DNA of 64,000 bases from Streptomyces sp. GQFP (lineage in GTDB: Bacteria; Actinomycetota; Actinomycetes; Streptomycetales; Streptomycetaceae): NCBI RefSeq assembly GCF_021545335.1, contig NZ_CP089312.1, positions 7,626,001 to 7,690,000 of the forward strand. Reading direction: 5' to 3'. Under the pieces are notes generated by a model. The model made no database searches and had not been told where the DNA came from. It worked only from the letters and a program-made list of their open reading frames with translations. Both the position numbers and the translations under genes were made by a program. This document shows, one piece after another, positions 24,593 to 32,399 of the stretch (positions are counted from its first letter, which is position 1; the number at the start of each line of letters is the position of its first letter).

Positions 24593-26869
24593 TTGCCCCG
24601 GCGACTTCGCACCACCCTCCGGCGCAGACGCGCCACCGCCCTCGCGCTGACCGCCATCGGGACCCTGCTCGCCATGGGAGCCCCCGTCGGCACCGCGACC
24701 GCGGCCCCGGCCGACCCGGGCCCCGCCCCGGCGAAGATCACCGCCGAGCCTCGCGCGGGAGCCGCCGCCGTGCCCCTGACGGCGACCCGGCGCGCCTCGC
24801 TGATCAAGAGCGCGCAGACCACGGCCGGCACCACGGCCCGTCAACTCGCCCTCGGCGCGCAGGAGAAGCTCGTCGTCAAGGACGTCGTCCAGGACGCCGA
24901 CGGCACCGTCCACACCCGCTACGAGCGCACCTACGCCGGTCTGCCCGTCCTCGGCGGCGACCTGGTCGTCCACCTGAAGGCCAACCGCACCACCGTTTCC
25001 AAGGCGAGCGGCGCGACCCTTGCCCTGCCGTCCCTCGCCCCGAAGCTCTCAGCCGCCAACGCCACCGGCAAGGCCCTCGCGGCGGCGAAGGGCGCCGAGG
25101 TCACCGGCGCCGAGGCCGAGCGCGCGGCCCGCCTCGTCGTCTGGGCCGGTGCCACCAAGCCCGTCCTGGCCTGGGAGACGCTGGTCGAGGGCGTCCAGCC
25201 CGACGGCACGCCCAGCGAACTGCAGGTCGTCACCGACGCCAGCACCGGCAAGCAGCTCCTCGCCGCCGAGAAGGTGCACACCGGCGAAGGCACCGGCCAG
25301 TACGTCGGCCCGGTCGCCGTCGGCAGCACGCTCTCGGGATCGACGTACCAGCTCAGCGACCCCGACCGCGCCGGGCAGAAGACGTACGACCTGAACCAGG
25401 GCACCTCCGGCACCGGCACGCTCTTCACCGACGACAACGATGTCTGGGGCGACGGTCTGCCGTCCAACCGCCAGACCGCCGGTGTCGACGTGGCCTTCGG
25501 CGCGGCAGCCACCTGGGACTACTACAAGGACGTGTACGGCCGTAACGGCATCCGCAACGACGGTGTCGCCGCCTACAGCCGGGCCCACTACGGGAACAAC
25601 TACGTCAACGCCTTCTGGCAGGACAGCTGCTTCTGCATGACGTACGGCGACGGCTCGGGCAACACGCACCCGCTGACCGCCCTCGACGTGGCCGCCCACG
25701 AGATGAGCCACGGCGTCACCGCCGCCACCGCCAACCTGACCTACTCGGGCGAGTCCGGCGGTCTCAACGAGGCGACGTCCGACATCTTCGCCGCGGCCGT
25801 CGAGTTCCACTCGGACCTCGCCGCCGATCCCGGCGACTACCTCGTCGGCGAGAAGATCGACATCAACGGCGACGGCACGCCGCTGCGTTACATGGACAAG
25901 CCCTCCAAGGACGGCGCCTCGCGCGACAGTTGGAGCTCCACCCTGGGCAGCGTCGACGTCCACTACTCCTCGGGCCCGGCGAACCACTTCTTCTACCTGC
26001 TCTCCGAGGGCAGCGGCGCCAAGACCGTCAACGGCGTCGCCTACGACAGCCCGACCTACGACGGTCAGGCCGTCACCGGCATCGGCATCGAGAACGCCGC
26101 CGCCATCTGGTACCGGGCGCTGACGACGTACATGACGTCGTCGACCAACTACGCGGGCGCCCGCACCGCCACCCTCCAGGCGGCCGGTGACCTGTTCGGC
26201 GCCTACAGCCCCACCTACCTCGCCGTCGCCGACGCCTGGGCCGCCATCAACGTCGGCGGCCGGATAGCCCTCGGCGTCAACGTCGCCCCGGTCGCCGACC
26301 AGGCCAGCGGCATCGGCCAGGCGGTCAGCCTCCAGGTGGACGCCTTCACCACCAACTCCGGTTCGGGGCTGACCTACGAGGCCACCGGCCTGCCCGACGG
26401 CCTCACCCTCAGCGCGAGCGGCCTGATCTCCGGGACGCCGACCACCCTCGGCACCGGCGATGTCACCCTCACGGTCACCGATGACACGGGCTCGTCCGTC
26501 ACGGACACCTTCAGCTGGCGGATCGCGTACATCTACGCCAGCACCACCCGCGTCGACATCCCCGACGTCGGTGCCGCCGTGGAGTCCCCGATCACCATCG
26601 AGGGCCGCGAGGGCAACGCCTCCGCCACCGCCTCGGTCTACGTCAACATCGTCCACACCTACCGCGGTGACCTGACCGTCGACCTGGTCGGCCCCAACGG
26701 CACCGTCTACTCACTCCTCAACCGGAGTGGCGGCGGCGCCGACAACGTCGACCAGACCTTCACGATCGACGCCTCGGCCCAGCCCCTCAACGGCACGTGG
26801 ACGCTCCGCGTGCAGGACCGGGCGGCGATCGACGTCGGCTACATCCAGCGGTGGCAGCTCACTCCCTGA
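24593..26869 (+). CDS. Secreted M4 (thermolysin-like) metalloprotease with Ig-like and P domains
   Basis: This 758-residue zinc protease has a signal peptide (to about 37), an FTP/PepSY propeptide (EKLVVKDVVQDADGTVHTRY), the catalytic domain with HEMSH (369-373), the third zinc ligand E393 in NEATSD and catalytic H457 in VDVHYSSG. A putative Ig-like domain (YEATGLPDGLTLSASGLISG) and a C-terminal proprotein-convertase P domain (HTYRGDLTVDLVGPNG) follow. TTG 24593 is chosen because AAGGAG lies just upstream. The 295 bp before it show no gene or clear motif. The 3' end overlaps the convergent DUF397 gene by 11 bp. A paralogue lies at 32400-34862. Confidence 0.93.
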   Translation: MPRRLRTTLRRRRATALALTAIGTLLAMGAPVGTATAAPADPGPAPAKITAEPRAGAAAVPLTATRRASLIKSAQTTAGTTARQLALGAQEKLVVKDVVQDADGTVHTRYERTYAGLPVLGGDLVVHLKANRTTVSKASGATLALPSLAPKLSAANATGKALAAAKGAEVTGAEAERAARLVVWAGATKPVLAWETLVEGVQPDGTPSELQVVTDASTGKQLLAAEKVHTGEGTGQYVGPVAVGSTLSGSTYQLSDPDRAGQKTYDLNQGTSGTGTLFTDDNDVWGDGLPSNRQTAGVDVAFGAAATWDYYKDVYGRNGIRNDGVAAYSRAHYGNNYVNAFWQDSCFCMTYGDGSGNTHPLTALDVAAHEMSHGVTAATANLTYSGESGGLNEATSDIFAAAVEFHSDLAADPGDYLVGEKIDINGDGTPLRYMDKPSKDGASRDSWSSTLGSVDVHYSSGPANHFFYLLSEGSGAKTVNGVAYDSPTYDGQAVTGIGIENAAAIWYRALTTYMTSSTNYAGARTATLQAAGDLFGAYSPTYLAVADAWAAINVGGRIALGVNVAPVADQASGIGQAVSLQVDAFTTNSGSGLTYEATGLPDGLTLSASGLISGTPTTLGTGDVTLTVTDDTGSSVTDTFSWRIAYIYASTTRVDIPDVGAAVESPITIEGREGNASATASVYVNIVHTYRGDLTVDLVGPNGTVYSLLNRSGGGADNVDQTFTIDASAQPLNGTWTLRVQDRAAIDVGYIQRWQLTP

Positions 26870-27131
26870 CCCCACCGAGAAACTCGGTCCAGGCAAGCGC
26901 GTCAATGAGCAGTACGGGCCCGTCCGAGACCTTGCTGTCTCGGACGGGCACGATGCCGATGACTCCGTCGGCTACTTCGAGGCAGCTTCCGCCGTTGTCG
27001 TCGCTGTAGGTGCTCTTACGCCAACGGGCGGAGCTGATGAAGTCGTACGCGACCTCGACGCAGTTGCCGCCCTCGCCGTTGCTGTAGCTGCTCTTGTGCC
27101 AGCGGGCGTTGCTCAGGTCGAACTCGCGCAT
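26859..27131 (-). CDS. DUF397 protein with two tandem DUF397 motifs
   Basis: This 90-residue protein contains two copies of the DUF397 signature: WHKSSYSNGEGGNCVEVA near the N-terminus and WRKSTYSDDNGGSCLEVAD in the middle. A GIVPVRDSK segment and a short C-terminal helix with WTEFL follow. Single-domain proteins are more usual. DUF397 proteins accompany Scr1/WhiJ-type regulators in Streptomyces, where they act in development or antibiotic control by a mechanism that is not settled. It overlaps the regulator gene upstream by 19 bp, so the two are co-expressed. Confidence 0.88.
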   Translation of the reverse strand: MREFDLSNARWHKSSYSNGEGGNCVEVAYDFISSARWRKSTYSDDNGGSCLEVADGVIGIVPVRDSKVSDGPVLLIDALAWTEFLGGVRE

Positions 27132-27949
27132 CGTCTGTAGTCCTCAGCCGCCGACTCGATCAGGGCGAGGGACGCCTCCGGCGACAGTGCGGCGCCCCTG
27201 AGCAGATCGTATGCGCGCTGTGCTCGCTTCACCACCGCTGGATCGTCGAGCAGGCCACCCGTAAACGCCGTCTCTGTATAGAGCGTTGGTGGCGCGTCCT
27301 CGAACTCCATGAGCCGCAGATCACCAGTCATGACTGCGTATGCCCCAGCCGAGTACGGCAGTACCTGTACCAGCACCGTTCGCTCCCGCATGAGCGCCGC
27401 GATGTGCTCCAGTTGCTCGGCCATGGCCGCCGGCCCGCCGACAGGCGTACACAGGGTGTTCTCGTGCAGGATCGTCCAATACTCGGGCCTTGTAGCGTCC
27501 TTGAGGATGCGCGCGCGTTCCAGTCGGGCTCCGACCTTCTCGGCCACGTAGTCGTCCGTGACGAACGGGTTGGCCGCGAGCGTGACCGCCTGCGCGTACG
27601 CGGCCGTCTGTAGCAGCCCCGGGATCACCGTCGGGGCGAACTCACAGATCTTCGTCGCCGTCCGCTCAAGCTCCACAACCTCCGCGAAGTAATCCGCGTA
27701 GCGTTTGTCGTCGATGAGCTTGCGCCAGGTACGCTCGAAAAAACCTGCGGTTTGTAGGACGTCGTCAATCCGCATCGCGACATCCAGCTGCGGCTTACGA
27801 ATGGCCTGCTCGAACTGTCCGATGTAACCACCCGAGACGAAGACCATCGCCCCCAACTCCACTTGCGTTAACCCCGCCTCCTCCCGTCGCCGCTTCAACT
27901 CGGCCCCGAAGAACTCCCAAGCAGCCTGCCGCTGTGAACCATTGGCCAT
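27113..27949 (-). CDS. Scr1/WhiJ-type helix-turn-helix regulator (DUF5753)
   Basis: This 278-residue protein has an N-terminal XRE helix-turn-helix (LKRRREEAGLTQVELGAMVF, SGGYIGQFE) and the long C-terminal DUF5753 domain (KICEFAPTVIPGLLQTAAYA, LVQVLPYSAGAYAVMTGDL) that is restricted to actinomycetes. Leu27, within the DNA-binding domain, is encoded by TTA (27869-27871), so production may depend on bldA. It is co-transcribed with the DUF397 gene and divergent from two small genes. Such modules resemble the whiJ locus, which affects sporulation. Confidence 0.9.
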   Translation of the reverse strand: MANGSQRQAAWEFFGAELKRRREEAGLTQVELGAMVFVSGGYIGQFEQAIRKPQLDVAMRIDDVLQTAGFFERTWRKLIDDKRYADYFAEVVELERTATKICEFAPTVIPGLLQTAAYAQAVTLAANPFVTDDYVAEKVGARLERARILKDATRPEYWTILHENTLCTPVGGPAAMAEQLEHIAALMRERTVLVQVLPYSAGAYAVMTGDLRLMEFEDAPPTLYTETAFTGGLLDDPAVVKRAQRAYDLLRGAALSPEASLALIESAAEDYRRCASST

Positions 27950-28069
27950 AACCGAACCGAACCCCCTTCAACTGCACCGTCGTTGCTGCGCCCAGAGCCT
28001 TCCGAGTGTAGGCACAACACGTCACCGTAGAAGTGCGAAGAGTGAAACTCGATTAGCAAGGGGAGCACG

Positions 28070-28285
28070 GTGACGGCACGTCAGACGGCACGCTCGACGG
28101 ACTGCGTCGAAGAAGCGGAGGAAACTGTGAAGGAATTGCGGACGGCGTTGGAAAGCGCCGGGATTACCTTGCCGACGCTCCGATTGGACGCGGCGAGTGT
28201 CGCCCGGGAAGTACCCCGTCCGCTCATCGAATTGGGGCGCTGCAGCGTCGAGACGGCGGCCCGGATCGCGGCGGCCCTGCGATGA
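28070..28285 (+). CDS. Small protein of unknown function
   Basis: This 71-residue protein has a GTG start behind AAGGGGAGC. It has an acidic N-terminal helix (CVEEAEETVKELRTALESAG) followed by LPTLRLDAASVAREVPRPL and a C-terminal arginine- and alanine-rich helix. I do not recognise a family by motif, although small proteins of this size with an LIELGRCSVETAARIA-like tail accompany Scr1/DUF397 regulators. The next gene overlaps by ATGA, so they form a two-gene operon divergent from the Scr1-type regulator. Confidence 0.75.
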   Translation: MTARQTARSTDCVEEAEETVKELRTALESAGITLPTLRLDAASVAREVPRPLIELGRCSVETAARIAAALR

Positions 28286-28539
28286 ACGACGTGCGGGCGA
28301 AATCGGGGAATCCGGGGAAGCCGGGGCGGCCGGACATCGGCTCGTACGTCATGGACACCCGCACCGGGAAGGTGGGCCTGGTCATGGGGCACGAGGGCCC
28401 CTATGTCCAGCTGAGATCGTACGGCGGCGGCAGGGAGTGGGACGCGGCCCCGGACGGCCTGCGGCCGGCGACCCCGGCGGAACGCCTGAGCGCGGCCACG
28501 GCGTACGCCAACGCACGCAGCCGCGGTGAGGTTCCTTGA
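28282..28539 (+). CDS. Small basic protein of unknown function
   Basis: This 85-residue protein overlaps the previous gene by 4 bp (ATGA). The first 20 residues are rich in Gly, Pro and Lys (SGNPGKPGRPD). The rest looks like a small beta fold: SYVMDTRTGKVGLVMGHEG, VQLRSYGGGREW, then a Pro/Ala-rich helix. This pattern is reminiscent of small SH3-like barrels, but I make no family claim. It belongs to the same accessory locus as the Scr1 and DUF397 genes. Confidence 0.75.
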   Translation: MNDVRAKSGNPGKPGRPDIGSYVMDTRTGKVGLVMGHEGPYVQLRSYGGGREWDAAPDGLRPATPAERLSAATAYANARSRGEVP

Positions 28540-28558
28540 GGGGGTTGGTGGGGCGGGG

Positions 28559-28963
28559 TCAGTTCAGTGAGTTGACCTCGGCATGCCTACCGGCCGGGCC
28601 CAGGTGGTCCAGGAGGTGCTGGATGTCCTTGGGGTCCGAGGTGACGATCAGGGCAGAGGTGTCCGCCGCCAGTACCGCGACGGCGCCGTCGACCGGGTCC
28701 GATGTACCGGCCCGCCCGAGCAGTTCTCCGACCCGCCGGGCCAGAGTGTGATTCAGGTCCTGGACATCGCATCCGTTGAGGACACGGGCGACCTGGGCCT
28801 GGCGGGCGCCGTCCCGCCACACCTGCGCCACGACCGGTGCGGGCGCTAACGGCACGCCTCCAGCAGTGAGGTAGGAGCGATGGGCTCGCCAGAATGTGGG
28901 GTCGTTCCGCTCGGCGGCGATCAGGGCTCCGGCGTCGTACACCACGGACTTCAGGATGCTCAT
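28559..28963 (-). CDS. PIN-domain toxin (VapC-like)
   Basis: This 134-residue protein has a PIN nuclease layout: first acidic residue D10 in VVYDAGALIAAE with E18, a later pair around TSDPVDGAVAVL, and the final aspartate near LIVTSDPKDI. VapC-type PIN toxins cleave tRNA or rRNA. Leu39 is a TTA codon (28847-28849), so it may be translated efficiently only when bldA tRNA is present. The start overlaps the antitoxin's stop by ATGA. The upstream in-frame extension was rejected as it lies inside the antitoxin gene. Confidence 0.85.
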   Translation of the reverse strand: MSILKSVVYDAGALIAAERNDPTFWRAHRSYLTAGGVPLAPAPVVAQVWRDGARQAQVARVLNGCDVQDLNHTLARRVGELLGRAGTSDPVDGAVAVLAADTSALIVTSDPKDIQHLLDHLGPAGRHAEVNSLN

Positions 28964-29229
28964 GCGGCACCTCGTGACTGCTCGTCCGACGAGGCGGGGT
29001 GGGTGACGCGCTCCATGAAGTCGTCCACCCACGCCTGCTGCTCCGGCGTCGGGGGAGGCACATGGGCCATGGCCTCCTCCGCCGCCGCGAGACCCGCCTC
29101 GATCTTCGCCGCGCGCTCCGCCGCGCGCGACAGCCAGGCCGAGACGCTCAGCCCGTCCCGTTCGGCGGCCGATCTGACGGCTTCGAGTGTCTCGCTGGGG
29201 ATGGTGATGGTGACGCGCTCAAGGCTCAT
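28960..29229 (-). CDS. Ribbon-helix-helix antitoxin (VapB/CopG-like)
   Basis: This 89-residue protein starts with a ribbon-helix-helix: ERVTITIPSETLEAVRSAAE, then GLSVSAWLSRAAERAA. The C-terminal half is acidic and proline-rich (HVPPPTPEQQAWVDDF), as in antitoxins that wrap around a PIN toxin. It is first in a two-gene operon with the PIN gene. Its promoter lies in the 111 bp before the divergent recO gene. The gene contains no TTA codon, unlike its toxin partner. Confidence 0.85.
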   Translation of the reverse strand: MSLERVTITIPSETLEAVRSAAERDGLSVSAWLSRAAERAAKIEAGLAAAEEAMAHVPPPTPEQQAWVDDFMERVTHPASSDEQSRGAA

Positions 29230-29340
29230 ACTGAAAGTCTTACTGGTCGTGGAGGTCCCGCGCCAGCTGAATCCACCCCGTTCACCGGTAAGAAGGACGG
29301 CACCGCCAGAGGTTGCCGTTCCGTACGCGACAATGACCCC

Positions 29341-30090
29341 ATGAGCCTGTTCCGTGACGACGGTGTCGTGCTGCGCACCCAGAAGCTGGGTGAGGCCGAC
29401 CGGATCATCACGCTGCTCACACGCGGTCACGGGCGCGTACGGACCGTGGCCCGGGGGGTACGCCGGACCAAGTCCAAGTTCGGGGCCCGGCTCGAACCCT
29501 TCTCCCATGTCGACGTGCAGTTCTTCTCGCGGGGGAGTGAGCTGGTCGGGCGCGGGCTGCCGCTGTGCACACAGAGCGAGACCATCGCTCCGTACGGTGG
29601 CGGCATCGTCACCGACTACGCCCGCTACACCGCCGGTACGGCCATGCTGGAGACGGCGGAGCGGTTCACGGACCACGAGGGCGAGCCCGCCGTACAGCAG
29701 TATCTGCTGCTCGTCGGCGCCCTGCGCACCCTCGCCCGCGCCGAGCACGAGCCCCATCTCATCCTCGACGCGTTCCTGCTGCGCTCCCTCGCCGTCAACG
29801 GCTACGCGCCCACCTTCAGTGACTGCGCGCGCTGCGGCATGGCGGGCCCGAACCGGTTCTTCTCGGTGTCCGCCGGGGGCTCCGTCTGCGTCGACTGCCG
29901 GGTGGCCGGCAGCGTCGTACCCTCTCCCCAGGCCCTCGAACTGCTCGGCGCGCTGCTGACGGGCGACTGGGAGACCGCGGACGCGTGCGAACCGCGCTAT
30001 GTCCGGGAGGGCAGCGGACTGGTGTCCGCCTACCTGCACTGGCACCTGGAGCGCGGCCTGCGCTCCCTGCGCTACGTAGAGAAGAACTAG
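29341..30090 (+). CDS. recO: DNA repair protein RecO
   Basis: This 249-residue protein of the RecFOR pathway anneals single strands and helps load RecA at gaps. It has the N-terminal OB fold (FRDDGVVLRTQKLGEADRII, GRVRTVARGVRRTKSKFGA), a helical centre and a zinc site in the C-terminal half (CARCG and CVDC). It is followed 29 bp later by uppS in the order found in Streptomyces chromosomes, which supports the identification. ATG 29341 gives the standard family N-terminus. Confidence 0.95.
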   Translation: MSLFRDDGVVLRTQKLGEADRIITLLTRGHGRVRTVARGVRRTKSKFGARLEPFSHVDVQFFSRGSELVGRGLPLCTQSETIAPYGGGIVTDYARYTAGTAMLETAERFTDHEGEPAVQQYLLLVGALRTLARAEHEPHLILDAFLLRSLAVNGYAPTFSDCARCGMAGPNRFFSVSAGGSVCVDCRVAGSVVPSPQALELLGALLTGDWETADACEPRYVREGSGLVSAYLHWHLERGLRSLRYVEKN

Positions 30091-30119
30091 AAGCAAGCAC
30101 TGAGGGAGACGAGAAGCAC

Positions 30120-30968
30120 ATGGCCGTACGCGGGATCCTGGGGCGCCAGCGCCGCGAGTACAAGACGCCGGAACCGCACCCCTCCGGCGCCACCGCGCCG
30201 AAGCTCCCCGGCGAGCTCGTACCGAACCATGTGGCGTGCGTCATGGACGGCAACGGACGGTGGGCCAAGGAGCGCGGGCTGCCGCGTACGGAAGGGCACA
30301 AGGTCGGTGAGGGCGTCGTCCTCGATGTCCTCAAGGGTTGCCTGGAACTCGGCGTCAGGAATCTCTCCCTCTACGCCTTCTCCACCGAGAACTGGAAGCG
30401 GTCCCCGGAAGAGGTCCGCTTCCTCATGAACTTCAACCGTGACGTCATCCGGCGGCGACGGGACGAAATGGACGAACTCGGTATCCGGATCCGGTGGGTC
30501 GGGCGGATGCCCAAGATGTGGAAGTCCGTCGTACAGGAACTCCAGATCGCCCAGGAGCAGACCAAGAACAACGACGCCATGACGCTCTACTTCTGCGTCA
30601 ATTACGGCGGTCGCGCCGAACTCGCCGACGCCGCGAAGGCGATGGCCCGCGATGTCGCCGCCGGCAAGCTCGACCCGGAGAAGGTCTCCGAGAAGACCGT
30701 CCAGAAGTACCTCTACTACCCGGACATGCCGGACGTGGATCTGTTTCTCCGGCCGAGTGGCGAGCAGCGCACCTCCAACTACCTGATCTGGCAGTCGAGT
30801 TATGCCGAAATGGTGTTCCAGGATGTCCTGTGGCCCGACTTCGACCGGCGTGACCTCTGGCGCGCCTGCGTCGAATTCGCCTCCCGCGACCGGCGGTTCG
30901 GCGGCGCGGTCCCGAATGAGCAACTCCTGGAAATGGAACGGGACATGAGGGGCAACGCGGAGGCATAG
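30120..30968 (+). CDS. uppS: Isoprenyl transferase (undecaprenyl diphosphate synthase type)
   Basis: This 282-residue cis-prenyltransferase makes long-chain polyprenyl diphosphate, the lipid carrier for cell-wall precursors. The catalytic aspartate is D43 in CVMDGNGRWAKERG. Conserved LSLYAFSTENWKRSPEEV and the C-terminal RPSGEQRTSNYLIWQSSYAE, FQDVLWPDF and RDRRFGG motifs are complete. The gene follows recO by 29 bp with GGGAGA before the ATG, so the two may be co-transcribed. A strong hairpin lies downstream. Confidence 0.95.
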   Translation: MAVRGILGRQRREYKTPEPHPSGATAPKLPGELVPNHVACVMDGNGRWAKERGLPRTEGHKVGEGVVLDVLKGCLELGVRNLSLYAFSTENWKRSPEEVRFLMNFNRDVIRRRRDEMDELGIRIRWVGRMPKMWKSVVQELQIAQEQTKNNDAMTLYFCVNYGGRAELADAAKAMARDVAAGKLDPEKVSEKTVQKYLYYPDMPDVDLFLRPSGEQRTSNYLIWQSSYAEMVFQDVLWPDFDRRDLWRACVEFASRDRRFGGAVPNEQLLEMERDMRGNAEA

Positions 30969-31052
30969 TGTCTCGTGATCCGGTTCGTGTCACCTGAAGC
31001 GGCGCGAGGGCATCGTGCGAAACCCTTCACCTGGACCGTGACGACCGGATGG

Positions 31053-31092
31053 AGCCGCACGCCTGACCGCTGAGCGGACCAGGCGTGCGGCT
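31053..31092. terminator. Hairpin after uppS
   Basis: AGCCGCACGCCTG pairs perfectly with CAGGCGTGCGGCT (13 bp) around a 14-nt loop that itself contains CCGCTGAGCGG. It lies between the convergent uppS and esterase genes and should terminate both. Confidence 0.8.
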
Positions 31093-31107
31093 GGGCACTG
31101 CTCGCGG

Positions 31108-32217
31108 TCAGGATTCGGTGTCGAACGCGGTGCGCAGGGCGGCGGTGGCCTGGTCGACGGCCACCCTCGCGGCGTTGGTCTTGCTCAGGGCGTCGAGCAT
31201 GACGTAGTCGTGGGTGATGCCCGCGTTGCGGATGGTGGTGACGTCGTTGCCGGCGGCGCGCAGTTTGGCCGCATAGGCCTCGCCCTCGTCACGCAGGACG
31301 TCCGCCTCACCGGTGACGACCAGCGCCTTCGGGAGCCCCTTGAGCTGGTCGAGGCTCGCCCGCAGCGGGGAGGCGAGGATGTCGTTGCGGACCTTGGGGT
31401 CCGGGGCGTAGGAGTCCCAGAAGAACTGCATGTTGTCGCGGGTGAGGAAGAAGCCGTTCGCGAACTGCTTGTACGAGGGTGTGTCGAACTTCGCGTCGGT
31501 GACGGGGTAGAAGAGGACCTGCTGGCGCAGTGCGGGGCCGCCGCGCTGCTTGGCCATCAGCGTGACGGCCGCGGACATGTTGCCGCCGACGCTGTCACCG
31601 GCGACCGCGAGCCGCTCCCCGTCGACGCCGATCTCGTCCCCGTGCTGGGACACCCACCGCGTCGCGGCATAGGCCTGCTCGATGGCGATCGGGAAGCGGG
31701 CCTCGGGCGAGCGGCTGTAGTTGACGAACACCACGGCCGCGTGGGCGCCGTTCGCGATCTGCCGCACCAGGCGGTCATGGGTGTCGGCGTCGCCCAGGAC
31801 CCAGCCCCCGCCGTGGAGGTACATCACCGCGGGGAGCTTCCCCTTGGCCCCCTCGGGCCGGACGATCCGGATGGACACCTCGCCCGTGGGACCGACGGGC
31901 AGGGTGCGCTCGGAGATGTCCGCGGGGAGCTTGTCGACCGGTCCGGACTGCGCGTCCTCCAGGATCTTGCGGGCTTCGGCGGCGGAGAGGTCGCGGAAGG
32001 GCGGGAGGCCGACGGTGGCGTCGAGGAACGCCTGAGCGTCCTTCTCGAGCACCACGGCGTTCTTCCCGGCCGCGTCGGACGCGGACCGCTCGGGTTTGGA
32101 CGACGTGGTCGCGAACCCGTTGACGGCTAACGCGAGGGCCGAGCACAGGGTCAGGGGGAGAACCACGCCGATCGCTGCCTTGCGGCGCGTGAAGGGCTTG
32201 CGGGAGTGGGAGGACAT
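31108..32217 (-). CDS. Secreted alpha/beta-hydrolase, HSL-type esterase/lipase
   Basis: This 369-residue enzyme has an N-terminal export signal (about 12-36) and the hormone-sensitive-lipase class motifs. The oxyanion motif is YLHGGGW, the nucleophile elbow GDSVGGN, the acid Asp lies in TGEADVLRDEG and the catalytic His in THDYVML. It probably hydrolyses short acyl esters outside the cell. ATG 32217 has GGAG 7 nt upstream. Leu30, in the signal region, is TTA, placing it among possible bldA-dependent genes. It sits in a stretch that separates uppS from zur. Confidence 0.9.
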   Translation of the reverse strand: MSSHSRKPFTRRKAAIGVVLPLTLCSALALAVNGFATTSSKPERSASDAAGKNAVVLEKDAQAFLDATVGLPPFRDLSAAEARKILEDAQSGPVDKLPADISERTLPVGPTGEVSIRIVRPEGAKGKLPAVMYLHGGGWVLGDADTHDRLVRQIANGAHAAVVFVNYSRSPEARFPIAIEQAYAATRWVSQHGDEIGVDGERLAVAGDSVGGNMSAAVTLMAKQRGGPALRQQVLFYPVTDAKFDTPSYKQFANGFFLTRDNMQFFWDSYAPDPKVRNDILASPLRASLDQLKGLPKALVVTGEADVLRDEGEAYAAKLRAAGNDVTTIRNAGITHDYVMLDALSKTNAARVAVDQATAALRTAFDTES

Positions 32218-32340
32218 GCGGCTGCTCCTTGGCGTCGTCGACGTTGTCGTCGTCAGGACACGGGAAGAGTAGCCCGCCACTTAATCGCTCACAAGTAACT
32301 CTCGCAATATTAGATCGTGCACGATCATGTTGGGGAAGCG

Positions 32341-32377
32341 AGTGGCACCCGGCGCCGGAAACGCGCCGGGTGCCACT
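32341..32377 (-). terminator. Hairpin after the second M4 protease gene
   Basis: AGTGGCACCCGGCGC and GCGCCGGGTGCCACT form a perfect 15-bp stem with a 7-nt loop, 23 bp after the protease stop codon and before the esterase gene. It is a likely intrinsic terminator. Confidence 0.85.
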
Positions 32378-32399
32378 GTCGTTACCCGTGGGGGGTGGC

